A stretch of DNA of 64,000 bases from Sordariomycetes sp. S80-01Y (Eukaryota; Ascomycota; Sordariomycetes). Position numbers and translations under genes: made by a program. Location of the stretch: contig JAXQJY010000020.1 in NCBI GenBank assembly GCA_037042185.1, positions 434,001-498,000 of the forward strand, written 5' to 3'. Under the pieces are notes generated by a model, which saw only the letters and a list, made by a program, of their open reading frames with translations, was not told the origin of the DNA and searched no databases. This document shows, in pieces, positions 22,814 through 33,326 of this stretch (position 1 is its first letter; the number at the start of each line of letters is the position of its first letter).

Positions 22814-23829
22814 GCTGGTTAAATTAGTCAGTGCTGTAATTGCCTCGTTCTTCGAGGATGTTGGACATACGATGGGGGCCACGTCGAGGACCTTTTATAG
22901 AGTTCTCCCCTGCTCCCCCTTTTGAACCAGTTCGGGCTGTAAGCTCCATCGGTTCCTACAGCCTAAGCATCAACCTCGCCCCAATTATCGTAAATATCCA
23001 TTCGGCTCAACTGCCGACTGGTGCGGTAGTCCATTCTTGAAGAGCTGCCTTTTATGCATAGCCTTAGCCTGGGGTAGCCAGATGGCTTTGGTCTTAACCC
23101 CGCCAATCGTGGAGTTGCGAAGCCGGGGTCGTGGGGAAAGTGGACGATCCCGACTGGCGGACTCACGATGATCGACAGACCGTACGATTACGAGGACAAC
23201 AAAGATGCGGAGACGGCGATATGCGGCCTCTGACAAAAGCGACGCATCCTTAGTGGTGCGCGTGTAGATGCGTCCTGCCGATGCAACGTCAACCTCAGAA
23301 CATAAGAGGTGGATTTGGGAAGACAGACATTTTCCCAATATCGCCGATTAACCTACGTGGAGCATTTGCATCAGCTGTTCAAACTGACTGGCTCCAGCAA
23401 GCGGATGGCGGCACCCGAGCGAATTCGCCTCCCGCCTGCCGAACCCTTCCTCGCCATCGTAAGCAGAACTAACCTATACATCGGATAAATCCTAACCAAG
23501 ATCTTTGAAGAGCGCTTCATCCCGGGTATTCAGGGGGTCTTTAGCCTACAACTATGACGAGTCGCCGTTATCTGTTCACCATAGCTGAGTATCTTCTTGC
23601 CCTATAGAACTTCTGGGATTTCTTTGTGACGCAACTTTTTGTTGCGTAGATTCCTTCACTAGTGTTTACGCAGCATGTTGGCCACGTGAACTAAGGGGTT
23701 CCTATTCAGCAGGCTCGACAGCTCGAGTGCCAGATATTGGAGATAAATAGTCCTATAAGAAGATACTCCAGAATGAATAATCCTTTCTTTCGTCATCGAT
23801 CTCAAATATTTCAACCTCTAACATTTACT
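22814..23829. other. intergenic, GH127 promoter and 5'-UTR intron
   Basis: A GTATGT donor at 22870, a CTGACTAAT branch-like site and an AACCAG acceptor at 22815 form a 56-nt intron ending one base before the GH127 ATG. An ATG at 22882 lies upstream of this intron. The rest is promoter without recognised elements. Confidence 0.5.
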
Positions 23830-25456
23830 TCACCCGGTCTTTTGCTCAACCGTTTCCTCCGAGTGCTCTACCAAACCTGATTCCCTCTCACTAGCTTTCA
23901 GGTCCGCCGGTGCCTCTCCAGGGATACCCATCTTGTTGTCCCATTTGAGCATGATCTTACTCCCCGTAAAGAGCTTATCGATCTGCTCCAGGGACAGCCA
24001 CTGGGTCTCGGGGTAGGCAAAGTAGATCAACGGGACGAAGCAGGCGTTGAAAACGCAGAAGTAGATGTACGTCTTGTACCCAATGCTGTCAATAGAGACC
24101 GGTGTGATCATGACAACGAGGAAGGTAAAGATCCAGTTGGAGGCCGTAGCGAGAGCCGCGGCACGGGTACGGATAGCGAGAGGAGCGTACTCTGCGGGCA
24201 CTAATCTTTGTTAGCTGAGACTCCATCATGTGTATTGCAAGACTTACACAGCCACGGAATAGCCAGGAGTCCGATTGCGAAGAAAAAGTTGAAAAGGAAA
24301 AGCATGACTGCAGCTACGATACCCGCTGCCTTGCCTCCGTCTGAAACGGTGCCCGCAAGGATGGCCATGCACACACATTGCCCGCTGGCAGCGAAGAGCA
24401 TGAGCTTGCGACGGCCAAGGCGATCAATCACCCAGATCGGAATGAGAGATGACAGGAAGTAAGCGATACCGTTGAACCCAGCAAGGAGGAGGGAGATGTT
24501 GTGTGACATCCCCACTGATTTCTGGAAGATGACGGGTGCGTACTGGAAAGCTCAGTCAGGGCACTTAGTTTTGGGAGTGAAAAGGAACTCACGTATGTAA
24601 TCAAGTTTATGCCAGAAAGCTGTTGCATGAACTGGCCCCCGATTCCAAGCAGTGTCCGGTATAGGAACTTCTGGTCGCCGTTCTTCAGCATGCTCTTGAA
24701 GCTGCCAGCCTTGGCAGCCTCTCTCTCCTCTTTGATAGCGTGCTGAATCTCTGCCATGTTTCTGGAAAGCTTTTCGTCTTCGATGCTCAGGGTTTTGGCA
24801 TCTTTTTGTACGGCCCAAAGGATGTGCCGGGCTTCGTCGTGGCGGTCGTGGGCGATGAGCCAACGGGGCGACTCTGGCAGCACCATGACCCCAAAGAAGG
24901 TGACGATTGCGAACAATATCTGCAGAGCGAGAGGAAAGCGGAATTGACTGTCGTTGAGTACGTAGGACATTCCGTAGTCAACCCAGTAGGAGAGCATGAC
25001 GCCGAAGATGTTGATGGCTAGCTCAATCGCAAGCCCTCTCCCGCGGTTTTTGGCCTTCATGAGTTCTGAGTGCCAGACAGGAATCGTACTTGTGTTCATT
25101 CCGTTGCCCAGGCCAGCTACGATTCGCCCCACAATCATCTGCGGGATTCCAAAGGCTGCAGCTTGGAGAATGGCCCCCAGGCTAAGCACGACACAACCAG
25201 CCATGATGCACCATCTTCTACCAAGCCTCTCGCCATATATGAAGCAGAAGATAGCTCCAAAAAAGCAACCTATCTCATATATAGCGACTACAAGCCCTTG
25301 CAGGCTGGGATCATCCATCTCAGGGAACGTCGCCGTGAAGGCTTTGCCGGTGAGGAGGCCCGACATGACTCCCTGGTCGTAGCCGAACAGGAGGAAGCCA
25401 GAACCTGCGGTAGCAGTGATGGCATAGTTGAGGGCTGGACCAACGAGGATAGTCAT
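23830..25456 (-). CDS. MFS sugar transporter
   Basis: Predicted 509-aa sugar porter, complement(join(23830..24200,24248..24542,24593..25456)). Family motifs include FGYDQGVMSG in TM1, GERLGRRW in the first loop, PESPRWLI before the central loop, QQLSGINLITYYAPVIF in TM7 (restored by splicing), DRLGRRKLML and the C-terminal PETQWLSLEQID. Twelve hydrophobic segments fit the length. The ATG at 25456 was chosen because upstream in-frame codons add an untypical 61-residue leader. It would import a hexose, pentose or related polyol. Its position next to the secreted arabinofuranosidase on the same strand hints at arabinose or plant-sugar uptake. The specificity cannot be read from sequence. Confidence 0.92.
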
Positions 25457-26760
25457 AATGACGAGAAGCCCGTGACGTGAGCTAGACAGACTTGAGGTGT
25501 TGTCTGGTCGCCGTAGTGGCTGAGAAGTTGATGGTGAGAAGCCCTCGATGTGGGCCAACGAGTTTAAAGAGGTATCTTTCTGGGTCGCCTGTAATGGCTC
25601 GAAGATTGTCGACCGACGCAAATAGACGGGGACGGCCACAATTTGTAGTCCAAGGGATTCTGGCGCTCGTCACTCGTGGTAACTTTTGTCATTTCATGTC
25701 TGGGCTTCCATTGGGCTGGAACGCACCAGGCACCCCAACAACGTGCCGTTGCAACTGACGGGAACCCCACTGGGGTCTCCATCTGGGGTTAGACGCAGCA
25801 GGAGCTTCTGGGACAAAAAACAAAGATCATCGTCGCGAGCGGACAAGGGTGGCCACGAGTCGCGGCACTTGGGGCAGCCCGGACCTGGTACGAGTCAGTA
25901 ACTCGGTATGCGGAAGCGCCTTTCGGTGGGCCATCGACTTTAGAGTAATTGAATCAGTTATGGGTGGTAAAGACGAGGAAAGCCGAGGCGCCTTTGTTAC
26001 TGTGTGGGGGGTGGCGATTTAAGTTAAGATCAGCACTCCACCCTAAAGCCGGAAAGCGTAAGCGAAAGTAAGCGCTCGTACGAGAGAGGGATTAGATCTT
26101 TCTTAATACTAAGTCGCTATGAAGGGTATGATATGCGTAGACGCTTTGCTATGTATTCAGCGAGATAAAGGAGGAGGGATTTGGGATGTTGATTCATATT
26201 AGGCTTTGCTTGGGTGAGATGAGGAGAGAGGTGTTCAGACAGTGAGACACGCACTGGTAAAGAGGATCGTCTTGTGAGTGTAGTAAGAAACAGACCTGGC
26301 GGCCTTTGAGGTGCTTGAATGATACTGTAGATGGTTGTGCTTGCTCGAAAGCCAGGTCTGGACCCAGGTCAAAGAGTCACATAACTAACAGCGGGTTTCA
26401 GACCCCGACTCAGAACTAAGTTCATGCCGACGGCCTAGGACACCGCTGTGATTCAAGCAACGGGGGGAGCACCGGATTACGTCCCAGTCTCTGCAATGTT
26501 TTGGCGGGAATAAACAAGTAGAATTGATCAAATTGAGAACAGGTCAGCTCAAGTACCGTCCTTAAATAACAATAAAACAAGGCAATCAATTCTATAATGA
26601 TTCCCACATGAAAAGCAACTTGAAGTGATGCCTTGCCGCATGCTCTTAGCGTGTTGCAAGGACTGACTCCATTACGTTCCATCAACACCCACAGCGACCT
26701 ACCCCAGGACCGACCTCCACTAGCAAACGCCAATGGCCCCTTCTCACAAACATTTCCACA
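25457..26760. other. intergenic containing the left inverted repeat
   Basis: 1.3 kb between the divergent MFS transporter and Zn2Cys6 regulator. It carries the left copy of the roughly 240-bp repeat (25905-26145, listed separately). The rest shows no gene. Confidence 0.5.
25905..26145 (+). repeat. left copy of an inverted repeat pair (~240 bp)
   Basis: This segment matches the reverse complement of 30119-30362. Shared blocks in order are GGTATGYGGAAGCGCC, CGAGGCGCCTTYGTTA, CACTCCRCCCTAAAGCCGG, ATCTTTCTTAATACTRAGTC and GGGT followed by ATAT and TAG. Many differences are C/T or G/A changes. Both copies read from outside to inside around the Zn2Cys6 and SDR genes. It may be a terminal inverted repeat or a MITE-like element. 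Target-site duplications were not found. Confidence 0.75.
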
Positions 26761-28728
26761 ATGCCCCAGTCGACCCCCAACCCGACCAGAAAGCGCACAC
26801 GTACGGGCTGTCAGAACTGTCGTCGCAAGAAACGCAAATGCGATGAGCGGCGACCGACGTGCTCAACATGCGTGCGGCGCAACGAGGCCTGCCACTGGGG
26901 ATTGAAAATCTCCTTCCGAGACGAGCACGCGCAGTGTATCGAAGAAGACCACCCCTCCATGAACAAGTGGCCGTCTAGAGCTCGTGCTCGTGAATTTCGG
27001 ATTATTGATGAGACAGATCAGATCATCCACGATTTTCAACTCGAGAACGATGATTTCGCAGAGGCGTTGACGCCGAGGAGCCATACGGCGGATTCAAGCC
27101 AGCCGAAGATATCCATAGGTACTACTACTAGTGGTAGTACTGGTAGTATCGAAGATGGGCTCCTGCCTTCTTTGGGCTACTTGGATGCTCCTGCCACCAT
27201 GACGACCCTAATGCCTGAACATTCACCAACTTCTGCCAGACAAACGGAAAGCGCGGTCGCCAATCTCATCTACCTGAGCCAAGGCGGCAAGTCCGACCCA
27301 GCGCCATATTCCACCTTGACCGCTATGCCCGTTGATTTCATGGCCGACTTCACAGGCGACATGGCGGCGGCGGTATTCACACCAGAAGGCTCGCTGGAAG
27401 ACGGCGTCTTCATGCCAGGCACCGCCTATCACGAGTTGCACTCAACGTTGCGGAATCATCTTATTCAGGAGGTCCAGACGGAGGTCAGGACGAACTTCCG
27501 GACGAACTTGCGGACGAACCTCCCAACAAGACCGAACACACCTAACGAGAGCAGTCGGGAGCAGACCGCGGCGCTGGACGAGGAGGTCACAAGCGACACT
27601 TCTGATCCACCCGTGTTGGATCAGCACGAGGAGATGCATCTTTGGAGGAACTGGTTCGACGAGATCGCCCCTTGGCTGGACAAGTTCGACGTTGAGAGGC
27701 ACTTCCAGCACATCATACCGACCATGGCTGCATCACATGACCACCTGCGATATTCCATTCTCGCCCTTTCCGCTCGGCAGATCGAGCTAAAGGCCAAGAC
27801 CCGACCCGCGGACCGCAGCCTTGCGCTCTATCAGCAGGCCATACATCTGCTTTTGCCGCATCTCCCTACGAGAAGTACCACCGTCATCGCATCATGCGTC
27901 ATATTGTGCGTCTTGGAGATGCTGAGCTGCTCCCCAAAGGCCTGGCGGCGACACCTCGATGGCTGTGCTAGTCTTATGGAGGCAGTCGGCATCAACGGAT
28001 TCGTCGGCGGCGTGGAAGAAGCCTTGTTCTGGTGTTTTGCCCGGATGGATGTCTGCGGCGGGCTCATATCCTCGATCAAAACCCTCATTCCAGCGTCACA
28101 CTGGGTCGGCAAAGCGAGCCTCGACTCGGACGTGGAAACCTTTCGCTCTAGAAATCACTTCGACAACTGGGCAAATTACACTGTCTACCTCGTCGCCCAA
28201 GTCCTCGACCTCCTGGCGCCCGGTCCCGCAGCACCTCTCGAATTGCCCAACCGCGCAGACCCGTTGTTTCGTGCGCGTTGGCTGAAGCTGTGGAGGCATA
28301 TCTCCGACTGGCACGAGTTGCGCCCTGCGCCGCTGCACTCCATAATGACCATCCCCTCATCCGATGAGTCACCCTTTCCCACAATACTCTTCTCGAACCC
28401 AGCGGCCATATCTGGGAATCAGCTATATCACACAGCTTCGATACTGATGCTCCAAAACCAGCCTCACGGCTTACGGCTGACATCACCGAAGCCTCGCAGC
28501 ATCCTGTGGCACGCCCGGCAGGTCTGCGGAATCAGCATCTCGAACGATCATCACGGCGCCTGGACCAACGGAGTGCAGCCACTGTGGATAGCTGGAAGGT
28601 GCATGAGCCACCACGCCGAGCACAAGGCAATCTTGAAGCTACTAGAGAAGATCGAACGGGAGTCCGGCTGGGGCACCAGGTGGCGAGCAGAAGATCTCAA
28701 GGAATTCTGGGGCGACCTAGGAGATTGA
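26761..28728 (+). CDS. Zn2Cys6 transcription factor (fungal_trans_2 type)
   Basis: Single-exon 655-aa regulator. The binuclear zinc cluster has Cys17, Cys20, Cys27, Cys34, Cys37 and Cys44 with the basic stretch RRKKRKC and TCVRRNEACHW. A short region after the cluster (GLKISFRDEHAQ) and the C-terminal helical half, with ILALSARQIELK and RRHLDGCASLMEAVGINGF, are typical of the ARCA-like fungal_trans_2 (PF11951) group. A Thr/Asn/Arg repeat (about residues 243-260) reflects short duplications in the DNA. It probably controls neighbouring sugar or SDR genes, since it lies between the MFS transporter and the SDR/transketolase. That target assignment is inference. Confidence 0.9.
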   Translation: MPQSTPNPTRKRTRTGCQNCRRKKRKCDERRPTCSTCVRRNEACHWGLKISFRDEHAQCIEEDHPSMNKWPSRARAREFRIIDETDQIIHDFQLENDDFAEALTPRSHTADSSQPKISIGTTTSGSTGSIEDGLLPSLGYLDAPATMTTLMPEHSPTSARQTESAVANLIYLSQGGKSDPAPYSTLTAMPVDFMADFTGDMAAAVFTPEGSLEDGVFMPGTAYHELHSTLRNHLIQEVQTEVRTNFRTNLRTNLPTRPNTPNESSREQTAALDEEVTSDTSDPPVLDQHEEMHLWRNWFDEIAPWLDKFDVERHFQHIIPTMAASHDHLRYSILALSARQIELKAKTRPADRSLALYQQAIHLLLPHLPTRSTTVIASCVILCVLEMLSCSPKAWRRHLDGCASLMEAVGINGFVGGVEEALFWCFARMDVCGGLISSIKTLIPASHWVGKASLDSDVETFRSRNHFDNWANYTVYLVAQVLDLLAPGPAAPLELPNRADPLFRARWLKLWRHISDWHELRPAPLHSIMTIPSSDESPFPTILFSNPAAISGNQLYHTASILMLQNQPHGLRLTSPKPRSILWHARQVCGISISNDHHGAWTNGVQPLWIAGRCMSHHAEHKAILKLLEKIERESGWGTRWRAEDLKEFWGDLGD

Positions 28729-28887
28729 GTTGCCCTGATAAAGAGCCTCAGCGGTGCTCGGCGAAGATAGTAAACGTAGACCGCAGATACCCTAATGGGA
28801 ATTGTTCAATTATTAGATGCGCTGTTAAAGCCATGATATTTTCATGGTTCGCCCCCACACACTACTCCCTATTCTCTATTATCTTCC

Positions 28888-29881
28888 TCAAGCCGATGCG
28901 CAATGGCCGCCATCGACCCTAAGATCGGCGCCATGTACGAAAGCTGCGCCCTCGGAAAGCAAGAATACAGCCGGCGCCTTGAAATCCTCTGGTGCTCCTA
29001 GGCGGCCCAGTAAGGCACCCGCCATCCAGGTCTTCTCGACTTCGGGGTTCTCCTTAAGGAGTTGGTCGGTCATGGCGGTGCGGATGTACTACATGGTGTT
29101 AGCTACACTGGGTAAAACCTGGTCTGTAATGAGGGCAGCAACGTACGCCTGGAGATAAAGTGTTGACGCGGATGCCATACTGTCCCCATTCCTGGGCCAC
29201 GGAACGACACATTTGTTGCACAGCGGCCTTACTTGAGTTGTATGCGGTGCAACTCAAGCCCTACGATGCCCGTTAGTGCTGGGCGTCGGTAAGTGGTTGT
29301 GGCAATTCACTCACCCTATTCGCAACGTTGCCTGACATGCTCGAGATAATGACGATGCTCCCGGCGGTCTTCTGCTCCTTTAGGACCCGCGCAGCGTACT
29401 TGCACGTATTGAAGACGCCCGTCACATTCACCCTCAAGATTCTATCAAAGTCGGCAGCCGGGTAGTCTAGAGCAGGAATCTGCTGCTGAATGCCTGCGCA
29501 AGCAATCGCTCCCCAGAAGGGAGCGTTCAGCTTGTCGGCCTCGGCCGCGATATCTGCCAACGTCTTCTCCATGGACTCTTCAGAGGTTACGTCGCACTGG
29601 TGGTACGAGACGGAGCGTCGGTTGGCTCGCGCCAGCTTGTTCAGCTGCGCCCATTCATTGGGAGACGGCGCGTCGAGGATGTCCAAGCAGGCAACGTTTC
29701 CGCCGGCTTCGACAACAGCGATGGCGAGGGTGATTCCGAGTCCCCGTCCTCCGCCCGTGATAGCTACTGTCTTCCCTTCGAGGGAGAAGAGCTTGTACGT
29801 TGAGGCGTTGGCCGCCTGTGTTTCGTGGGATTCTGGGATGTGGGCTGGGAGCTCGACGTCGCTGACGACTGCAGGAGCCAT
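28888..29881 (-). CDS. short-chain dehydrogenase, polyol/xylulose-reductase-like
   Basis: Predicted 293-aa SDR, complement(join(28888..29088,29147..29260,29315..29881)), all introns GT..AG and in frame. The cofactor loop TGGGRGLG is at residues 42-49, CAGIQ lies in the middle, and the catalytic pair Tyr196-x3-Lys200 (YNSSK) appears after the first splice junction. The end reads DLRVDGGHCASA. The 30-residue extension before the Rossmann fold and the general pattern resemble fungal sorbitol/mannitol/L-xylulose or D-arabinitol dehydrogenases. Polyol oxidation or ketose reduction would suit the sugar-related neighbours, but this is not proven. It converges with the Zn2Cys6 gene; 159 bp lie between the 3' ends. 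Confidence 0.88.
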
Positions 29882-30757
29882 GGTGCAGATTGTGCGTGAG
29901 GGGGGCACAAAAGGGAAGCTTTGGCGGGTGAGATTATCAATAATATGATTATATTCCAGAGACGAGGATAGTTTCGTGGAAAGATTTAAGAGGGTTCTGG
30001 ACAGCAAGCTGTGGCACTTGTCTTTCACCACCACCACATCCCACTTTCGCTGCCAAGCCCCGTGGCCAGCGTGTCTGCTCGCGGACACTACCTACTCCTC
30101 AGTTAGCAAGGTAATTCTAGCCGCCTATGTATATTAGACCCGTCGCAGCGACTCAGTATTAAGAAAGATTAAACCTTATCCTCGTACAGGCGTTTACCCC
30201 CGCTTGTGGTTTCCGGCTTTAGGGCGGAGTGCCGATCATGACTCGTATCGTTACCCCCCGCACACTAACGAAGGCGCCTCGAATTTCCTTTATCGTTACT
30301 GTTCTTCGCCAGTTTTCTTATTTCCGAAGGCGAAAGGCCGCTGAGGGGCGCTTCCACATACCCGTCGTGCGCAACCCGCATCATTAGTGCGGCCATGCGA
30401 TTCTCCAGCCGCCTCTGTTGATAACTTTTTGAGGCGTTGAAGTGCCTCCGGTTTCCTCTCTAGGTGGTTGATTACCCACAGCCTCGGGAAGACTCCGATG
30501 CCCTACTAATGACCTGTAAAGTTTGCCCGGACAAGCTTCCCCCACCTCTTGGTCCCTTGATCTGGATGCTGTCCTTTGCCCCTTTAGGCATGCCTAAGAG
30601 CTACCGTCGGTCGTCACCTGCGTATAGTAGTCAAGATGTTCCGTATGTTCTTGGATCGGTGATGTCCGTTGAAGATATATCTTTGCGCGATCCAGAGACG
30701 TCTTCGAGGTCGGCTCCGTGACTTTTGCAACTCCTCAGCCCCGTTTCTTGCGACAAA
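29882..30757. other. intergenic containing the right inverted repeat
   Basis: 876 bp between the divergent SDR (-) and the DHAS-type gene (+). It holds the right repeat copy (30119-30362). The part closest to 30758 would be the DHAS promoter. Confidence 0.5.
30119..30362 (-). repeat. right copy of the inverted repeat pair (~240 bp)
   Basis: This is the reverse-complement partner of 25905-26145, with the same block order including CACTCCGCCCTAAAGCCGG on the minus strand. Together the copies bracket about 4.5 kb with the Zn2Cys6 and SDR genes. Confidence 0.75.
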
Positions 30758-33038
30758 ATGGCCCCAATTGCTCTCAGCCAGGAAGCCCAAGACTCGCCTG
30801 TCAAGGTGTCGAGCGAAGTTCGGCGCTTCAACAAGGAGGATGGCAAAACTATTGACTTAGTCCTTCGCCAGTTCCGTTGCTTAATCGCTGACTTGTGTCA
30901 ACAGTTCAATGGCGGCCATCCGGGGTAAGACAATGCGGCGAAAGCTCTGAACAGACACTAACAACAATTTAGGAGCGCCATGGGTATGGCAGCCATTGGC
31001 ATCGCTCTTTGGAAGTATGTCATGAAGTACTCCCCGTCGAACCCTGAATACTTCAATCGCGATCGCTTCGTCCTTTCCAACGGCCACACATGCCTATTTC
31101 AATATACATTTCTCCATTTGACTGGCTATAAGGCCATGACGATGGATCAGCTGAAGTCGTATCACTCGGCTCGCTACGATTCATTCTGCCCCGGCCACCC
31201 TGAGATCGAGCACGAGGGCATCGAGGTCACGACCGGTCCTCTTGGTCAGGGCATCGCAAACGCAGTCGGCTTGGCGATGGCCACGAAGAATCTGGCCGCG
31301 ACGTACAACAAGCCCGGGTTCGCCCTGGTGAACAACACGACCTGGTGCATGATTGGCGATGCTTGTCTGCAGGAAGGCGTGGCGCTGGAGGCAATCCAGC
31401 TGGCCGGACACTGGAAGCTGAACAATCTCGTTGTCATCTACGACAACAATCAAATCACCTGCGACGGCAGCGTAGATCTGTGCTGCTCGGAAGACGTCAA
31501 TGCCAAGATGCGCGCTTGCGGCTGGGAGGTGCTCGAGGTCGAAGACGGATGCTACGACGTCGAGGGTCTTGTCAAGGCCCTGCTTCAGGCAAAGGCCAGC
31601 ACGGAGAAGCCAACTTTCATCAATGTCCGCACCCTTATCGGCGTGGGAAGCGCTGTCGCTGGTGACGCTAAGGCGCACGGCGCGGCCTACGGTGCCGAGG
31701 ACGTCAAGAACATCAAGAAGGTCTTCGGTATGAACCCAGAGGAGCACTTTGTCGTGCAGGACGAAGTCTACGCCTTCTTCAGGGAGATGAAGACCCGCGG
31801 TGAGAGCCTCGAAGCCGAGTGGAAGGATCTAGTCGCTTCTTACGCCAAGGAGCATCCCGAGCTCGCCGCCGAGTTCCAAAAACGCATCAACGGCGAATTC
31901 ACAGAAGACTGGAGGAGCATCATCCCTCCGAAAGAGTCTTTCCCCACTGCTGCTACCGCCTCGAGAAAGTCGGCCGGCATCATCTGCAACCCCCTCGCTG
32001 CGAAGCTGACCAACTTCATGGTGGGCACAGCCGATCTATCCCCTTCGGTGAACATGATCTGGAAGGACAAGGTTGACTTCCAACACCCTGAACTCCGCAC
32101 ATCATGTGGTATCAACGGTAACTACTCTGGTCGTTACATTCACTGGGGCATCCGCGAGCACGCCATGGCCTCCATTTCCAACGGTCTCGCCGCGTACCAG
32201 AAAGGCACCATACTGCCGGTCACTTCTTCCTTCTTCATGTTCTACATTGTAAGTCGCCCTGGATGTCTTCTTTGAGACTTTGGCTAATAATAAACAGTAC
32301 GCCGCCCCTGGTGTCCGCATGGGCGCCCTCCAACACCTCCAAGCCATCCACATTGCCACCCACGACTCCATCGGCACGGGAGAGGATGGCCCAACCCATC
32401 AACCCATCGCCCTCCCTGCACTTTACCGCGCCATGCCTAATGTCCTATATATCCGTCCCTGCGACACGGAAGAGACGGCCGGTGCTTTCATCGCCGCCCT
32501 CGAAGCCAAGAACACCCCCTCCATCCTCTCCTTGTCCCGTCAGACACTCGAGCAATACCCACAGTACTCGAACCGTGATGGTGTCCTGAAGGGTGCCTAT
32601 GCATTCATCGAAGAGCAAGATGCAGATGTGACATTGATCGGTGTCGGAGCGGAGATGTGCTTCGCTGTCAAAGCCCGCGAAGTCCTCGCTTCCAAGTACA
32701 GCATCAAGGCTCGTGTCGTCTCGTTCCCCTGTCAGAGACTGTTCGACGCCCAGCCCCTATCATACAAGCGCCAGGTTCTGCAGTATCGCAGCAAGGCGCC
32801 CCGGGTTGTCGTCGAGGCATACGCCGTCAACGGCTGGGAGAGGTATGCCGACGCCGGTTTCAGCATGAAGACGTTCGGGAAGAGCCTGCCCGGCAAGGAT
32901 GCCTACAAGTTCTTTGGCTTCAGCGAAGATGTCATCGCGGAGCGGGTCAGCGGGCTGGTTGAGGAGGTTCGAAAGGAGGGTGTCGAGAGCCTCAGGGGCG
33001 AATTTAGGGACCTTAATGACTTTGTGGCTGCAGAATAG
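30758..33038 (+). CDS. transketolase-family enzyme, dihydroxyacetone-synthase type
   Basis: Predicted 727-aa thiamine-diphosphate enzyme, join(30758..30924,30973..32248,32298..33038). GHPGSAMGMA is restored by splicing; the TPP/Mg site is GDACLQEG followed by VIYDNNQITCDGS. EHAMASISNGLA, HDSIGTGEDGPTHQP and SLSRQTLEQYP follow in the usual transketolase order. The GDACLQEG, YDNNQ and SVDL wording is closer to yeast dihydroxyacetone synthase than to pentose-pathway transketolase. It would move a two-carbon ketol unit from xylulose-5-phosphate, possibly to formaldehyde. The C-terminus ends VAAE, so the peroxisomal PTS1 of methylotroph enzymes is absent and a cytosolic place is expected. The ATG at 30758 fits the phase-2 first intron. 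Confidence 0.9.
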
Positions 33039-33326
33039 AGGGCCTATAGATTATTAATGATGAAACTGTAAAGATTGAATTGAACTTTTGATGTAACAGT
33101 GTGAGGAATGACGGATTCATGTGTGCCAGCGGTTAAGCCCTTAGTCGCCCAAGTAGCAGGGGAAGGGTGATGCGCAGGCCAAAGTTGCTTCCATGGATCA
33201 TACCAGAGATACCAATGGTCTATGGAATATCCTGTCATGTCAATAGTCAAGCGTTTTCCTTTACTCTCGTCCTGTCCAAACGCCATGCTGATTGTGGTAT
33301 GGTCAGTTACCAACTCATACCCGACC

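Noticed and set aside
22814-22882. 23-residue N-terminal extension of GH127 (MAPIVCPTS..)
   Set aside because: The stretch has clear intron signals, and the internal ATG begins a typical signal peptide.
25457-25639. 61-residue N-terminal extension of the sugar transporter
   Set aside because: Not typical for sugar porters; the internal ATG directly precedes TM1.
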